The translations under genes were made by a program, and so were the position numbers. From contig JANQSJ010000007.1 of assembly GCA_028284065.1 (NCBI GenBank), positions 372,001-436,000 on the forward strand: a DNA stretch of 64,000 bases, given 5' to 3'. Each line of letters begins with the position of its first letter. Position 1 is the first letter of the stretch. A model generated the notes under the pieces. It searched no databases. It saw only the letters and a program-made list of their open reading frames with translations, and was not told the origin of the DNA. Of the stretch, positions 54,078 to 63,224 are shown one piece after another. This DNA comes from Parvularculaceae bacterium (GTDB lineage: Bacteria; Pseudomonadota; Alphaproteobacteria; Caulobacterales; Parvularculaceae).

Positions 54078-55205
54078 TTGGCCGAACGCGCCCTTAAAGA
54101 CGTCGGAGCCTCCGCTGAAGCAGCGGCCGCAGGCGTCGCCGCGCTTGGTCTGCGGCGCCACCGCAGGGGGCAGGCGATCGTCGCCGCCTGCGCAGGTCTT
54201 GCGGCGTTGGGGGTCATACTGACGATTATCGTCGGCCCCCTATCAATAACCCTGGGCGAGACCGGCGCGGTCCTTCTGAAGGCGATCGGCCTCGGCGAAG
54301 CGGCGGGCGTTTCGCGCGTCAAGACCGGCGTTATTGAAAACATCCGCGCGCCGCGCGCCGTCATGGGGCTTTTGGTGGGTGCAAGCCTCGGCGCCTCGGG
54401 CGCCGTGATGCAGGGCTTTTTCCGCAACCCGCTCGCCGATCCTGGCCTCGTTGGCGTGTCGGCCGGCGGCGCCGTCGCCGCGGTCGCCCTGATCGTCCTC
54501 GGCGGCGCCGCGCTCGGACCGCTCTATGACACGCTGGGCCCGTTCGCCCTGCCCGTCGCCGCCTTCGCCGGCGCGCTCGCCACCGTCGCCGCGGTTTATC
54601 GCCTCGCCTCGCTCGACGGGCGCGTTGTCGTTGCGACCATGTTGCTCGCCGGCGTCGCCGCAAACGCCCTCGCCGTCTCCGGCATCGGGTATTTCACCTT
54701 TATCGCCGACGATGCGCAGCTGCGCGACGTCACGACCTGGACGCTTGGGTCGCTGGGCGGCGCCTCCTGGCCCCGCGTTTGGCCGGCCGGCCTCATGATG
54801 GTGACGGCGATCGCCTTTCTCTTTCGCCTTTCCCGGCCGATGAACTGCCTCCTCCTCGGCGAAAGCGACGCCGCGTCGCTCGGCGTCGACGTCGAGCGCG
54901 TCAAGCGCGAAGCGGCGATCTTCACCGCGCTCAGCGTCGGCGCCGCCACCGCCGTTTGCGGCGTCGTGACGTTCATCGGCCTTGTGGTGCCGCATCTCGT
55001 GCGGCTTTCCGCAGGCCCGGACCACCGCTACGTTCTGCCGGGATCGGCGTTTCTCGGCGCCGCGCTCGTTCTGTTTGCGGACATTGTGGCGCGCACGTCC
55101 GTTGCGCCGGCCGAACTGCCGCTTGGGGTCGTCACGGCCGCGATCGGCGCGCCCTTCTTTTTCTGGCTATTGATGCGCGACAAACGGCACAGCGCTCTGC
55201 AGTGA
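54078..55205 (+). CDS. hmuU: Heme ABC transporter, permease
   Basis: 375 aa of the FecCD family with about ten transmembrane helices; it forms a dimer in the inner membrane. RAPRAVMGLLVGASLGASGAVMQGFFRNPLADPGLVGVSAGG is the conserved coupling region, and FIGLVVPHLVRL is typical. It starts with TTG shortly after the hmuT stop. About 30 extra residues precede the first helix, rich in alanine. Followed after 25 bp by hmuV. Confidence 0.93.
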   Translation: MAERALKDVGASAEAAAAGVAALGLRRHRRGQAIVAACAGLAALGVILTIIVGPLSITLGETGAVLLKAIGLGEAAGVSRVKTGVIENIRAPRAVMGLLVGASLGASGAVMQGFFRNPLADPGLVGVSAGGAVAAVALIVLGGAALGPLYDTLGPFALPVAAFAGALATVAAVYRLASLDGRVVVATMLLAGVAANALAVSGIGYFTFIADDAQLRDVTTWTLGSLGGASWPRVWPAGLMMVTAIAFLFRLSRPMNCLLLGESDAASLGVDVERVKREAAIFTALSVGAATAVCGVVTFIGLVVPHLVRLSAGPDHRYVLPGSAFLGAALVLFADIVARTSVAPAELPLGVVTAAIGAPFFFWLLMRDKRHSALQ

Positions 55206-55230
55206 GCCCACTGAAATGAACCCCATATAA

Positions 55231-56040
55231 ATGAGCGCTGAGCTGATAGACATTTGCGTCGACCGAGCGAAAAGGCGCGTTCTGACGGATGTGACCCTCG
55301 CCTGTCCGCCGGGCCGCATCACCGCCTTTTGCGGCCCGAACGGCGCCGGCAAGACGACCGCGCTCTCAGTGCTCACGGGCGCTCTGGCCGCGACGTCGGG
55401 CGACGTGCGCCTCGACGGCGACCGAATTGCAAGCCAACGCCCTGACGCGCTCGCGCGCCGCCGCGCCGTCGTCAATCAGAACTCTGCGCTCAACTTTCCT
55501 TTCGAAGTCCACGAAGTGGTCGCAATGGGCCGCACGCCCTATTTCGGCCTTGTCTCGCCGGCCGCTGACGCCGCCGCCATCGACGGCGCAATAGAGGCGA
55601 CGCAGCTCGGCTCCCTTGCGGAACGCAACTACCTGACCCTGTCCGGGGGAGAGCGTCAGCGAGTCAACATCGCGCGTGCGCTGGCGCAGGCATGGCGCGG
55701 CCCGAAAGCCGACAAGGAGGACGCGCATACGCCCTGGCTCTTCCTCGATGAGCCCACAAGCGCTCTGGATTTGAAATACCAGCTCGCGCTGATGGAGCTG
55801 TTGGAACGGCTTCGCGATGAGGGCTGGGGCATCGTCATCGTCCTGCATGATCTGCATCTTGTGCGCCGCTATGCCGACAAGGTCGCGCTCTTCAAATCCG
55901 GGCGGCTCATCGCCTTCGGTGACTCGGACGACGTGCTCACCGAAACCTCCGTCCAGAATGCGTTCGATCTTGATGCGCCCTATCCGCTCGAGCGGGCGAC
56001 GGCTTCGCGCAAGGACCAGGTCTCGACGACCTCGCTCTGA
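55231..56040 (+). CDS. hmuV: Heme ABC transporter, ATPase
   Basis: 269-aa ATP-binding subunit. Walker A GPNGAGKTTAL, Q-loop VVNQNSALNFPFEV, signature LTLSGGERQRVNIARAL, Walker B PWLFLDEPTSALD and switch His in VLHDLHLV are all intact. It powers HmuU. Its last 61 bases overlap, tail to tail, the end of the PepSY gene on the other strand, an unusually long convergent overlap. Confidence 0.94.
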   Translation: MSAELIDICVDRAKRRVLTDVTLACPPGRITAFCGPNGAGKTTALSVLTGALAATSGDVRLDGDRIASQRPDALARRRAVVNQNSALNFPFEVHEVVAMGRTPYFGLVSPAADAAAIDGAIEATQLGSLAERNYLTLSGGERQRVNIARALAQAWRGPKADKEDAHTPWLFLDEPTSALDLKYQLALMELLERLRDEGWGIVIVLHDLHLVRRYADKVALFKSGRLIAFGDSDDVLTETSVQNAFDLDAPYPLERATASRKDQVSTTSL

Positions 56041-57662
56041 TCATTGAACTTCACCCGGACGCGTAAATCATCGGCTGCGGCGATTGCGTCCGGCGGCAAC
56101 GTGACGCGGGCTTCCATTCTCATGCCGCCGAAACGCGTCCTGAATGTCTCGGTCGCCACGCCGGCGGCGACCTCGACGCTGGCGACATTCGGCCGACCGT
56201 CGCCGGCGCTAATCAGCACTCTGACCAGCCCCGTTGTCGCGCGGTCCCCACCAAGCGCAATGGCGGGCTTCACGGTCACGCCATCGCCAATCGCGCGCGC
56301 CGCAAGACGCCTTTCATCCGCAGGGACTTCGGGCGGCTGAAAGCGGCCCAGCCAGAGCGTGCAGCAATACATGGAGAAGACAAGGATCGGCATCGTCGCA
56401 AACTGCGCGCGCGACGGCGACATTGTCTTAAGGCGCCGCCAGGTTAGCCAGACGCCGGTCAGCGAGAGGCCTGTCATCGCCACGCCGAACACGAACCAAA
56501 TGAGCTTTGTCGGCAGGCCGCCGAAAAAGCCGAAGTGAAGCGGGTCCGCCATTTCGTTCAGGTACGCCATAACGCCGATTTCCTGCGAGCGCTGCACATG
56601 CATGACGTCGAGGCTGACGGGATCGAGGTAGACTTTGTTCGCCCGCGATCGCAGCACCGGATTGCCGACCTTGCCGAGCACGGTGAAGGGCTGTCCCGCG
56701 GCGGCGGGGATCGACACGCTGGTGACGCGAAGATCGGGGTGAGCGGCGACAGCGGCGGCCACAACTTCGTCGAGCGGCCTGTCCCTGATGACAGGACCGA
56801 ATTCCTCCACCCGTTCAGCGGCGACGCCGGGCCGCAAAGGCTCAATGCGATTTCCGCCGAGATAGGCGCCGAATTCGGTGAGGTACCAGAGGCTGGTGGC
56901 GATGATGACCACAAAGAACCAGATGCCCCACAGGCCCGCCGCCTTGTGGGCGTCGCCGACCATGATGCGCGCGCCCTTATCCATACGTATACGGAAGAGA
57001 AGCGTGCGCCAGTTCCGCGTCGTCTTGAGCCCGGTGTAAAGCGAAACGGCAAGAACGAAGGCGAGGCTCGTCACCAGCGGCAGGCCGATGAAGTTCGGCA
57101 TGTAAAGATAGCGGTGCAAATCCCTGAATACCCGCTGAACCGTCAGCGGATGGGTCTCTCCCGTTACTTCGCCGGTCCACTGGTTGACGTGGACGAACAT
57201 GCGCTTTCCGTATTCGTCATACATCTGCGCGCGGTAGGCAAAATGATCGCCGCTCATGGAGGCGATGCCGGTAAGCGCATCGCCCGGCCGATAAGCGCGC
57301 AGCGACGCCTCCATTTCGCCCCAGGAGACTTTCTCACCGTCCGGGGTGACGCGCATGTCGTGCTGGATGAGCCAGTCGATCTCGTTGCTGATCGTCGCGA
57401 TCGTGCCGGTCGCGAGGACCAGCGCCATGACGGCGGCGAGGTGGAAGCCGAGCCAGGTATGCAGCGCGTAGAGCTTCTTGCGCGCGCTTTTGGGTTTCTC
57501 CGCGCCGGCGGCGCCGGCCTTCTTCGCCGGCTTCAGCCTGGACGCGACCTTACCCAGGCGGGCGGCGGCGTCCCTTACCGTGCGGGCGACCGGCGACGCG
57601 CGCCGTGTAAGCGGCGCGACCCCTTTAAGAAAACTCGCCGTCCACGCCGCCGCCCGCGCCAT
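55980..57662 (-). CDS. PepSY-TM domain membrane protein, second candidate ferrisiderophore reductase
   Basis: About 560 aa. A basic N-terminal leader of about 60 residues precedes the PepSY-TM core: KKLYALHTWLGFHLAAVMALVLATGTIATISNEID, DLHRYLYMPNFIGLPLVTS and GDAHKAAGLWGIWFFVVIIATS. The periplasmic PepSY region contains the PLHFGFFGG motif shared with the other PepSY protein in this window. Expected to reduce ferric siderophore after import. It follows the siderophore receptor (57831-60095) on the same strand after 168 bp. ATG at 57662 is preferred to GTG at 57671. Confidence 0.83.
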   Translation of the reverse strand: MARAAAWTASFLKGVAPLTRRASPVARTVRDAAARLGKVASRLKPAKKAGAAGAEKPKSARKKLYALHTWLGFHLAAVMALVLATGTIATISNEIDWLIQHDMRVTPDGEKVSWGEMEASLRAYRPGDALTGIASMSGDHFAYRAQMYDEYGKRMFVHVNQWTGEVTGETHPLTVQRVFRDLHRYLYMPNFIGLPLVTSLAFVLAVSLYTGLKTTRNWRTLLFRIRMDKGARIMVGDAHKAAGLWGIWFFVVIIATSLWYLTEFGAYLGGNRIEPLRPGVAAERVEEFGPVIRDRPLDEVVAAAVAAHPDLRVTSVSIPAAAGQPFTVLGKVGNPVLRSRANKVYLDPVSLDVMHVQRSQEIGVMAYLNEMADPLHFGFFGGLPTKLIWFVFGVAMTGLSLTGVWLTWRRLKTMSPSRAQFATMPILVFSMYCCTLWLGRFQPPEVPADERRLAARAIGDGVTVKPAIALGGDRATTGLVRVLISAGDGRPNVASVEVAAGVATETFRTRFGGMRMEARVTLPPDAIAAADDLRVRVKFNDQSEVVETWSLREAVARSSG

Positions 57663-57830
57663 TCCAACCACGTCCGATCAGCTCAAGGATGCCGCCCCGA
57701 CATGAACGCCTCACGCCGCCCGCGGTCCGAATGAGACAAAACACTCGCCTGCCCTTTTGAGACAAAATGCAAACGCGACGCAAGCGCTATTCCGGCCAGC
57801 ATCGCTAGTTGGCGATGCGCGCCACCGGGC

Positions 57831-60095
57831 TCAAAAGGCGAGAGCGATCGACCCGATCACCGTCCTTGGCGCGTTCGTGCCGGTGCGAATGGCCGCGAAG
57901 CTGTCGGCGTTCGTGCCGGCCTGGGCGAGGCGATAATCGACGTCGAACACGTTGCTGGCATTTACCTGCAACTTCCAACGGTCACGTTTGTAATAGGCTG
58001 CGAGGTCCGTTTGCACCCAGCCGTCAAACTCCGCGTTGTTTTCGGTGCTGATGAATACGTCGCTTTGCGCGAAAATCCCGCCGCCGAGGCCGAAATCGCC
58101 ATCCGCAACCGGAAATTCGTAGAATGTGAAGAGGTTGAAGTTGTGCTCCGCGATACCCGGGAGCTTCGTTCCTTCGACAAACTGAACGCCAAACTGCCCG
58201 GTGCCGCTGGACGTGATTTCGTTGTCGAGATAGGCGTAGCCCGCCTGCACTCGCCATCGGTCGGTGATTTGTCCGACGACTTCGAATTCCGCCCCGCGCG
58301 TTCTGGTCTCGCCGACATTGTCGAACCGTATCAGCTCCGGCAGGGTCGGATTGCCCATGTCGTCAAACGGATTGATGACAAAGGGCACATCCCGCAATTC
58401 AACGTCGAAGATCGCCGCGGTCAGCAGCAACTGGTCGTCCCGCAAGGAGAGCTTGCCGCCGAGTTCGAACGAGCGTGACGTTTGCGGATCAATCGGCCCG
58501 TCATCAATACCGAGAAGACCGCCGGACGGCGTGTAGCCTTGGGAATAACTGAAATAGACGGAGCCATTCTCAACCGGCGTAAGAACCACGCCGCCGCGGA
58601 ACGCGAAATCCGTGTCCTCGAAGCCGGCGCGTGAGTCCTTAAAGTCGGAGTATCTCCCGCCGACCAGAACCGCCAGCCAGTCGTTTACGGTGATGTAATC
58701 CAGGATGTTGACGCCGTGTTCGCGGAAATCCTGGTTGAGGCTTGCGCCGCGGTTGTTCAGCCCAAAGACAACCGTATCGGTGGCCTGAAAAATATCTGCG
58801 TCGTCCAATTCGTCCGCGGTGAACTCGGTGAAGTATTCGCCGGTGGCGACGTTGAAGAACACATTGCGATCGCCGCGGAAGCTCGTCGATTCGGTGCTGA
58901 AGTCCTCATATGTGTATGAGGCGAGGATCTGATGCTGCAGGCCCGCTGGCCCCTCGAAGTCAATGAAGTTTTTGAACGTAACCTGCTGCGTTTGGCCGGC
59001 GCCTATCGTCTGCCTCGGTTGGATAACGACGAGATTGTCGAAACCGGAGCCAATCGGACCAATCACCGCGCCATTTGGGAAGGCGATAAGGGGCGATGAG
59101 TCCACATTGGTCTTATCGTTATCCGTACGGGAATAGGTCGCTTCGATGCGCCATCCCTCGACGACGTCCGCCTCGCCAATCGCATAGAAACGCCTGGCTT
59201 CCGCCTCGGTGTTCCGGTTCCAGTTCGGAATGCCGTAGAACTGGGTCAGGTCCTGACGGTCGCTATAGAAATAGCCGTTTACGGCGTCGCCATCGAGAAC
59301 CTGACCCCGGTCCTGCGTGTACTGGTCGTCGATATACTCATACCCGACGGTGAGTCGGAGGCTGTCCGTCGGCTGAAACAACAAGGACGGATTGATCAGC
59401 AGACGCTCCCTCTCCACCTCGTCCCTGAAACCCCCGGCATTAACGTAGGCGGCGACAAGACGATAGGCGAGCTTGTCCGATATCAAGGCGCCCGTGGCGT
59501 CCCCCTCTACCTTGAAGAAATCGAAGCTGCCGCCGATCAGCTCAAGTCCGTAAGCGTCTTCGAACTGAGGCCGTTTCGTGACGTAATTGATAATGCCGCC
59601 CGGCTGCCCCTGGCCGTAAAGAAGCGCCGACGGACCTTTCAGGACCTCAATACGCTCGATATTCGCTGTCTCCGTAGACGGAATGTTCGACGCGTTCAGC
59701 GCGTTGTTGATGCGCGCCCCGTCGCGATAGATCGACTGCGACGCATCAAACCCGCGGATCGAAAACTTCTCCTCGCCGCCATTGCCGGTTTTGAACTTCG
59801 TGACGCCCGCCACATTGCGCAGCGCATCGTCTACATTATTGACCTGCTGGTCCCGCAACAGATCCTGAGAGATCACGCTGACCGCTGCGGGCGTCTCGAG
59901 CGTTGAAAGGTCAAGGCCCACAGCCGTCTTTGATCCGCTGCCCAGATAATCGCGTCGGAACCCCTTGACCGTTATCTCATCAACGACGGCGATCGTCGTT
60001 TGCTCGGGCGCTGGCGCTTCCTGCGCCGCAGCGTTTGTCGACAGCGCAGCTGCAAGGGCAATGATGCCCGCCATCGAATTCGGATTGTTCGACAC
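57831..60095 (-). CDS. TonB-dependent siderophore receptor
   Basis: 754 aa. A signal peptide ends STNAAAQ; a TonB box follows (TTIAVVDEITVKGF), then a plug with VSVISQDLLRDQQVNNVDDALRNVAGV, KFSIRGFDASQSIYRDGAR and IERIEVLKGPSALLYGQGQPGG, the pattern of FhuA/FoxA-type ferric-siderophore receptors, and a barrel ending in Phe (GSIALAF). The start is a GTG at 60095, because AGGAGG lies six bases before it; the ATG at 60137 lies upstream of that site. A 15-bp motif at 60151-60165 sits just before the gene, suggesting iron control. Confidence 0.92.
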   Translation of the reverse strand: MSNNPNSMAGIIALAAALSTNAAAQEAPAPEQTTIAVVDEITVKGFRRDYLGSGSKTAVGLDLSTLETPAAVSVISQDLLRDQQVNNVDDALRNVAGVTKFKTGNGGEEKFSIRGFDASQSIYRDGARINNALNASNIPSTETANIERIEVLKGPSALLYGQGQPGGIINYVTKRPQFEDAYGLELIGGSFDFFKVEGDATGALISDKLAYRLVAAYVNAGGFRDEVERERLLINPSLLFQPTDSLRLTVGYEYIDDQYTQDRGQVLDGDAVNGYFYSDRQDLTQFYGIPNWNRNTEAEARRFYAIGEADVVEGWRIEATYSRTDNDKTNVDSSPLIAFPNGAVIGPIGSGFDNLVVIQPRQTIGAGQTQQVTFKNFIDFEGPAGLQHQILASYTYEDFSTESTSFRGDRNVFFNVATGEYFTEFTADELDDADIFQATDTVVFGLNNRGASLNQDFREHGVNILDYITVNDWLAVLVGGRYSDFKDSRAGFEDTDFAFRGGVVLTPVENGSVYFSYSQGYTPSGGLLGIDDGPIDPQTSRSFELGGKLSLRDDQLLLTAAIFDVELRDVPFVINPFDDMGNPTLPELIRFDNVGETRTRGAEFEVVGQITDRWRVQAGYAYLDNEITSSGTGQFGVQFVEGTKLPGIAEHNFNLFTFYEFPVADGDFGLGGGIFAQSDVFISTENNAEFDGWVQTDLAAYYKRDRWKLQVNASNVFDVDYRLAQAGTNADSFAAIRTGTNAPRTVIGSIALAF

Positions 60096-60150
60096 CCCAT
60101 CCTCCTGAATTCCCCTGAGGAGGTTGGGGATAATCAAGCAATCGCTTTAT

Positions 60151-60165
60151 TGCAAGTGCTTCGCA
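60151..60165. promoter_or_regulatory. Fur-like operator upstream of the siderophore receptor
   Basis: TGCAAGTGCTTCGCA fits the pattern TGCAAnTnnTTCGCA shared with 45968 (other strand) and 63113 (one mismatch). It is 55 bp before the GTG start of the receptor, near its likely promoter. No other use for it is visible. Confidence 0.55.
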
Positions 60166-60412
60166 GATGCATTCGCGTTTTTAAGTCCGGCGGCGGTCTC
60201 GCCCGATTTCCGGCATTGCGCGCTGACTTCGGAAACTCGCATCAGGTGGAAGTACGCCAATAGAGCGCTTGCGCGGCGGCGCGCATAAGGGCGCGCCGGC
60301 TGACGCGCTCTCGCGCTCTCACTCAACTTGCTATTTGTAGGCAGTCCCTAGCGCGCGAGGCGCGCAACTGAACGATGAGAACCAATCTCTCCGCCGCCAT
60401 GGGCGACTGGCG

Positions 60413-60730
60413 TTACGCGTCGTCGAGCGACAGCACCGAGGTGAAGCCCTCAAATTCGGGGTGGCCGTTATAAAGCTCGCGATTGCCGCCGGCGTTTGCG
60501 TGCGCCGCGCGGAACGCTTCGGACTTCGTCCAGGCGATGAAGTCGTCTTCCGACTCCCAAACGGTGTGGGACGCATAAAGCGTGTGGTCGTCGCGCTCAG
60601 GCCCACGCACGAGGTGGAACGCCTTGAAGCCCGGCACCTCTTTCAGGTGCGAATCCCGCGTCGCCCAGACCTCCTCGAAGGCCTCCTCTTTGCCGTGGAA
60701 GATTTTGAACCTGTTCATCGCGAGATACAT
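60413..60730 (-). CDS. IsdG/HmuQ-type heme-degrading monooxygenase
   Basis: 105 aa, one dimeric alpha+beta (antibiotic-biosynthesis-monooxygenase) domain. The three IsdG catalytic residues are at exactly equivalent places: Asn6 (MYLAMNRFKI), Trp67 (DDFIAWTKSEAF) and His77 (RAAHANAG), where IsdG has Asn7, Trp67 and His77. It should open the heme ring in the cytoplasm and free iron. It lies 92 bp downstream of the heme receptor on the same strand, so uptake and breakdown are probably co-expressed. AAGGCGA precedes the ATG at 60730; an alternative is the ATG at 60718. Confidence 0.86.
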   Translation of the reverse strand: MYLAMNRFKIFHGKEEAFEEVWATRDSHLKEVPGFKAFHLVRGPERDDHTLYASHTVWESEDDFIAWTKSEAFRAAHANAGGNRELYNGHPEFEGFTSVLSLDDA

Positions 60731-60822
60731 AGGAATTCGCCTTCGCAAATTGAGACTGCGGCCGACCGCAGTTTCGTCCAAGCAGGCCTGAAACGCAAAC
60801 CGCCCGCTCGGAAACGTTACGC

Positions 60823-63084
60823 CTAGAAGCCCTGGCTCCAGCTGATCGTCGCCTTGAAATTGCGGCCGGGCTGGCTGACGCCGGCGGCGACGATGTCAAA
60901 GTCCGCATCCGTCACATTGTCAACGCCAAGGTCGACGCGCAGGCCTTCGAGCGCGCCGGCGCCCGGCTGCCACACCGCATATACGTCTGCGAACGTGAAG
61001 CCCTCTCGAAAGAGCGTCGGGTCCTCGACCTCGTCGAAGTCGCTCGCCACCGTCACCCGCGACCCAAGGCGGAAGTCGCCCTGGAAGAACTTCACGCCGC
61101 CGTCGAGAAAAAGCGTGTTCGGGACAAGCGATCCAACGAACTCGCCGGTGTCCTGGTTCGTGCCGTCGATCGCGTTGAAATTGCCGCGCACGTAGAAGTA
61201 GTCCGAATCGTACTGCAGCTCGATTTCGACGCCATTTATGTCGGCATTCGTCACATTGACGTTCTGGCTGGTGTTGCCGAACGGCGCGCCGGAGCCGCAA
61301 GGCGGCGCGAACGGCGGCAACTGCCCAGGCGTAAGGAAGCAGGTGAACGGGATCTGGACGTCGAGATTGATCAGATTGTCGACGTCCGAATTATAGTAGG
61401 AGCCCTTGGCGATGAAGCTGTCGCCGGCAAACAGGACATCGTTAAAGTCGACGCCGGCGCCAACCTCCCATGTTTGAGACTCTTCCGGCTGGAGGCTGGG
61501 ATTGGGAACAAAGAAGTTGGCGACGAAGGCAGGCGGCCCGAACGGACCAAACGGTCCGGGAACAGAGAGATTCGGAATCTGGAAGTGGACCCCGTCCGCG
61601 TAAAGCTCGTTGAAGGACGGCGCGCGGAAGGATTCGGCCCAGTTGCCGAAGAAAATCAACTCTTCCACCGGTTTGTAGGAAACGCCGATCTTGGGCGAGA
61701 CGGCGCTGTCGTCGGTCGACGCCTCGCCGACGGCGTCATTCTCAAAACGGTCCCAGCGCACGCCGGGGATGAATGTGAGGACGCCCGGCGCGCCGAGCGG
61801 CTGGTTGAGGGCGAGTTCGGCCTGGGCGAATGCGCCGTAAAAGCGCCCCGTGGCGTCCGGCACGCCGCCGCGGGTGCCATCGACGGTGTTGGTGTCAACG
61901 CCCACCTGCTCGTCTTCATAGAATTCGCCGCCGTAAGTCAGCGTCAGATCGCCGGCGTCGCCGAGCGAGAACCGCGATCTGTTGTCCGCGACGAAGCCGA
62001 AGGTCCTGACTTCCCTCGACACGAAACGCGTCGACTGCACCTCGTCCTCGCCGACTTCGTTGCGCGTGTAATACCCGGTGAAATTGAAGTCGATCAGGTT
62101 GTTGGCCGGATTATAATTGAGGCCGCCCTGAATGGTGTTGCTGTCAATGTCGCGATTGACGAGTCCGTTCGCGGCGCTCGCGAGGTTTGCCCCCTGCGGG
62201 TTATTGGGGTCCTGGCTGTCGCCGCCAAACCGCATCCAGGAAAGCGATAGCGTCAAATCGTCGGACGGCCGAACCGTCGCCTTGAGCAGCGACGACATGA
62301 TTTGATCGTCCGCAGGCAATGTATCGCCGCTGCCAAGGTCGATATCGCCGGAATCGCGCCGCGTGAAATTGGCGACGATGTCCGTCACATTGTCTTCGGA
62401 CCGCCAGACGCCGGTGCCCGACAGGCGAAACTCGTTGTTGACGCTCTGATACCCGCCGAGCGCCTTTACGCCTGCGGTCTCCCCCTCCTCCAGAAAATCC
62501 GCCGCCGTAATCGTCCGTAGCGCGATCGTGCCGCCGAGCGCGCCGGAGCCATAAAGCGCCGATGTCGGCCCGCGCACGACCTCGACCGCCTGCACGAGGT
62601 CAGGATCGATAAAGAAACGCCCGTCATGGCCGGAAAGAAAACTCTGCCGCGCGCCGTCGAACAGGACCAGCACGCCTGCGCCGCCGACGCCGCGAATCGC
62701 CGGCACCTGGCCGCTGCGCCGCGGACCGCCATTGATCTGCGCGCCTGGCACCGCATCGAAAATGTCGAAAATGGAGGACGGGTTGAAATCGTCGATGATC
62801 TCGCGATCGATCACGCTGACAGCGCCCGGATAATCGAACGCCGGCAACGGGTTGCGGGTCGCATAGACAGTGATTTCGTCAAGCTGGGCGGCGAGAACGA
62901 TCCGGCCGTCTTCTTCCGCCTGCTCGTCCGCGGCGTCCTGAGCCATTGCGGCGGACGTCAAGGCGCCGGACACTATAATGAAAGAAAGCGCGGCCCCGCT
63001 AATGAGAGTACGGCGTCGGTTTCTCATCAGAGTAAGGCGATGATTTAGTGAGCTGTTCGTATCGATGGTGGCTTTCGTGAACAT
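60823..63084 (-). CDS. TonB-dependent heme/hemoglobin receptor
   Basis: 753 aa, imports heme through the outer membrane. Signal peptide ends LTSAAMAQ; the TonB box is DEITVYATRNP; the plug has AIRGVGGAGVLVLFDGARQ and EVVRGPTSALYGSGALGGTI; the barrel carries the heme-receptor FRAP motif (AESFRAPSFNELYADG) and an NPDL-like NPSLQPEES, with a His shortly after FRAP in GVHFQIPN. It ends in Phe (TISWSQGF). The start at 63084 has GGAGGGG six bases upstream; the frame stays open to 63165 but has no site there. It is divergent from the DUF6607 lipoprotein gene. Confidence 0.93.
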   Translation of the reverse strand: MFTKATIDTNSSLNHRLTLMRNRRRTLISGAALSFIIVSGALTSAAMAQDAADEQAEEDGRIVLAAQLDEITVYATRNPLPAFDYPGAVSVIDREIIDDFNPSSIFDIFDAVPGAQINGGPRRSGQVPAIRGVGGAGVLVLFDGARQSFLSGHDGRFFIDPDLVQAVEVVRGPTSALYGSGALGGTIALRTITAADFLEEGETAGVKALGGYQSVNNEFRLSGTGVWRSEDNVTDIVANFTRRDSGDIDLGSGDTLPADDQIMSSLLKATVRPSDDLTLSLSWMRFGGDSQDPNNPQGANLASAANGLVNRDIDSNTIQGGLNYNPANNLIDFNFTGYYTRNEVGEDEVQSTRFVSREVRTFGFVADNRSRFSLGDAGDLTLTYGGEFYEDEQVGVDTNTVDGTRGGVPDATGRFYGAFAQAELALNQPLGAPGVLTFIPGVRWDRFENDAVGEASTDDSAVSPKIGVSYKPVEELIFFGNWAESFRAPSFNELYADGVHFQIPNLSVPGPFGPFGPPAFVANFFVPNPSLQPEESQTWEVGAGVDFNDVLFAGDSFIAKGSYYNSDVDNLINLDVQIPFTCFLTPGQLPPFAPPCGSGAPFGNTSQNVNVTNADINGVEIELQYDSDYFYVRGNFNAIDGTNQDTGEFVGSLVPNTLFLDGGVKFFQGDFRLGSRVTVASDFDEVEDPTLFREGFTFADVYAVWQPGAGALEGLRVDLGVDNVTDADFDIVAAGVSQPGRNFKATISWSQGF

Positions 63085-63112
63085 GGAATCCCCTCCAGGC
63101 GCGGCGACAATA

Positions 63113-63127
63113 TGCAAATGACTCGCA
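63113..63127. promoter_or_regulatory. Fur-like operator between heme receptor and DUF6607 gene
   Basis: TGCAAATGACTCGCA matches TGCAAnTnnTTCGCA with one mismatch. It lies in the 140-bp divergent gap (63085-63224), 29 bp from the receptor start and 98 bp from the lipoprotein start, so one repressor could control both. Confidence 0.5.
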
Positions 63128-63224
63128 CTATTATGAGCGATAACACCGGCCAAAACCGCTTGCAACTGGTAATCGCTCGCAATATCACCGGGTGCGACAA
63201 TTCACTTCCAGGGAATGCTTCGAC

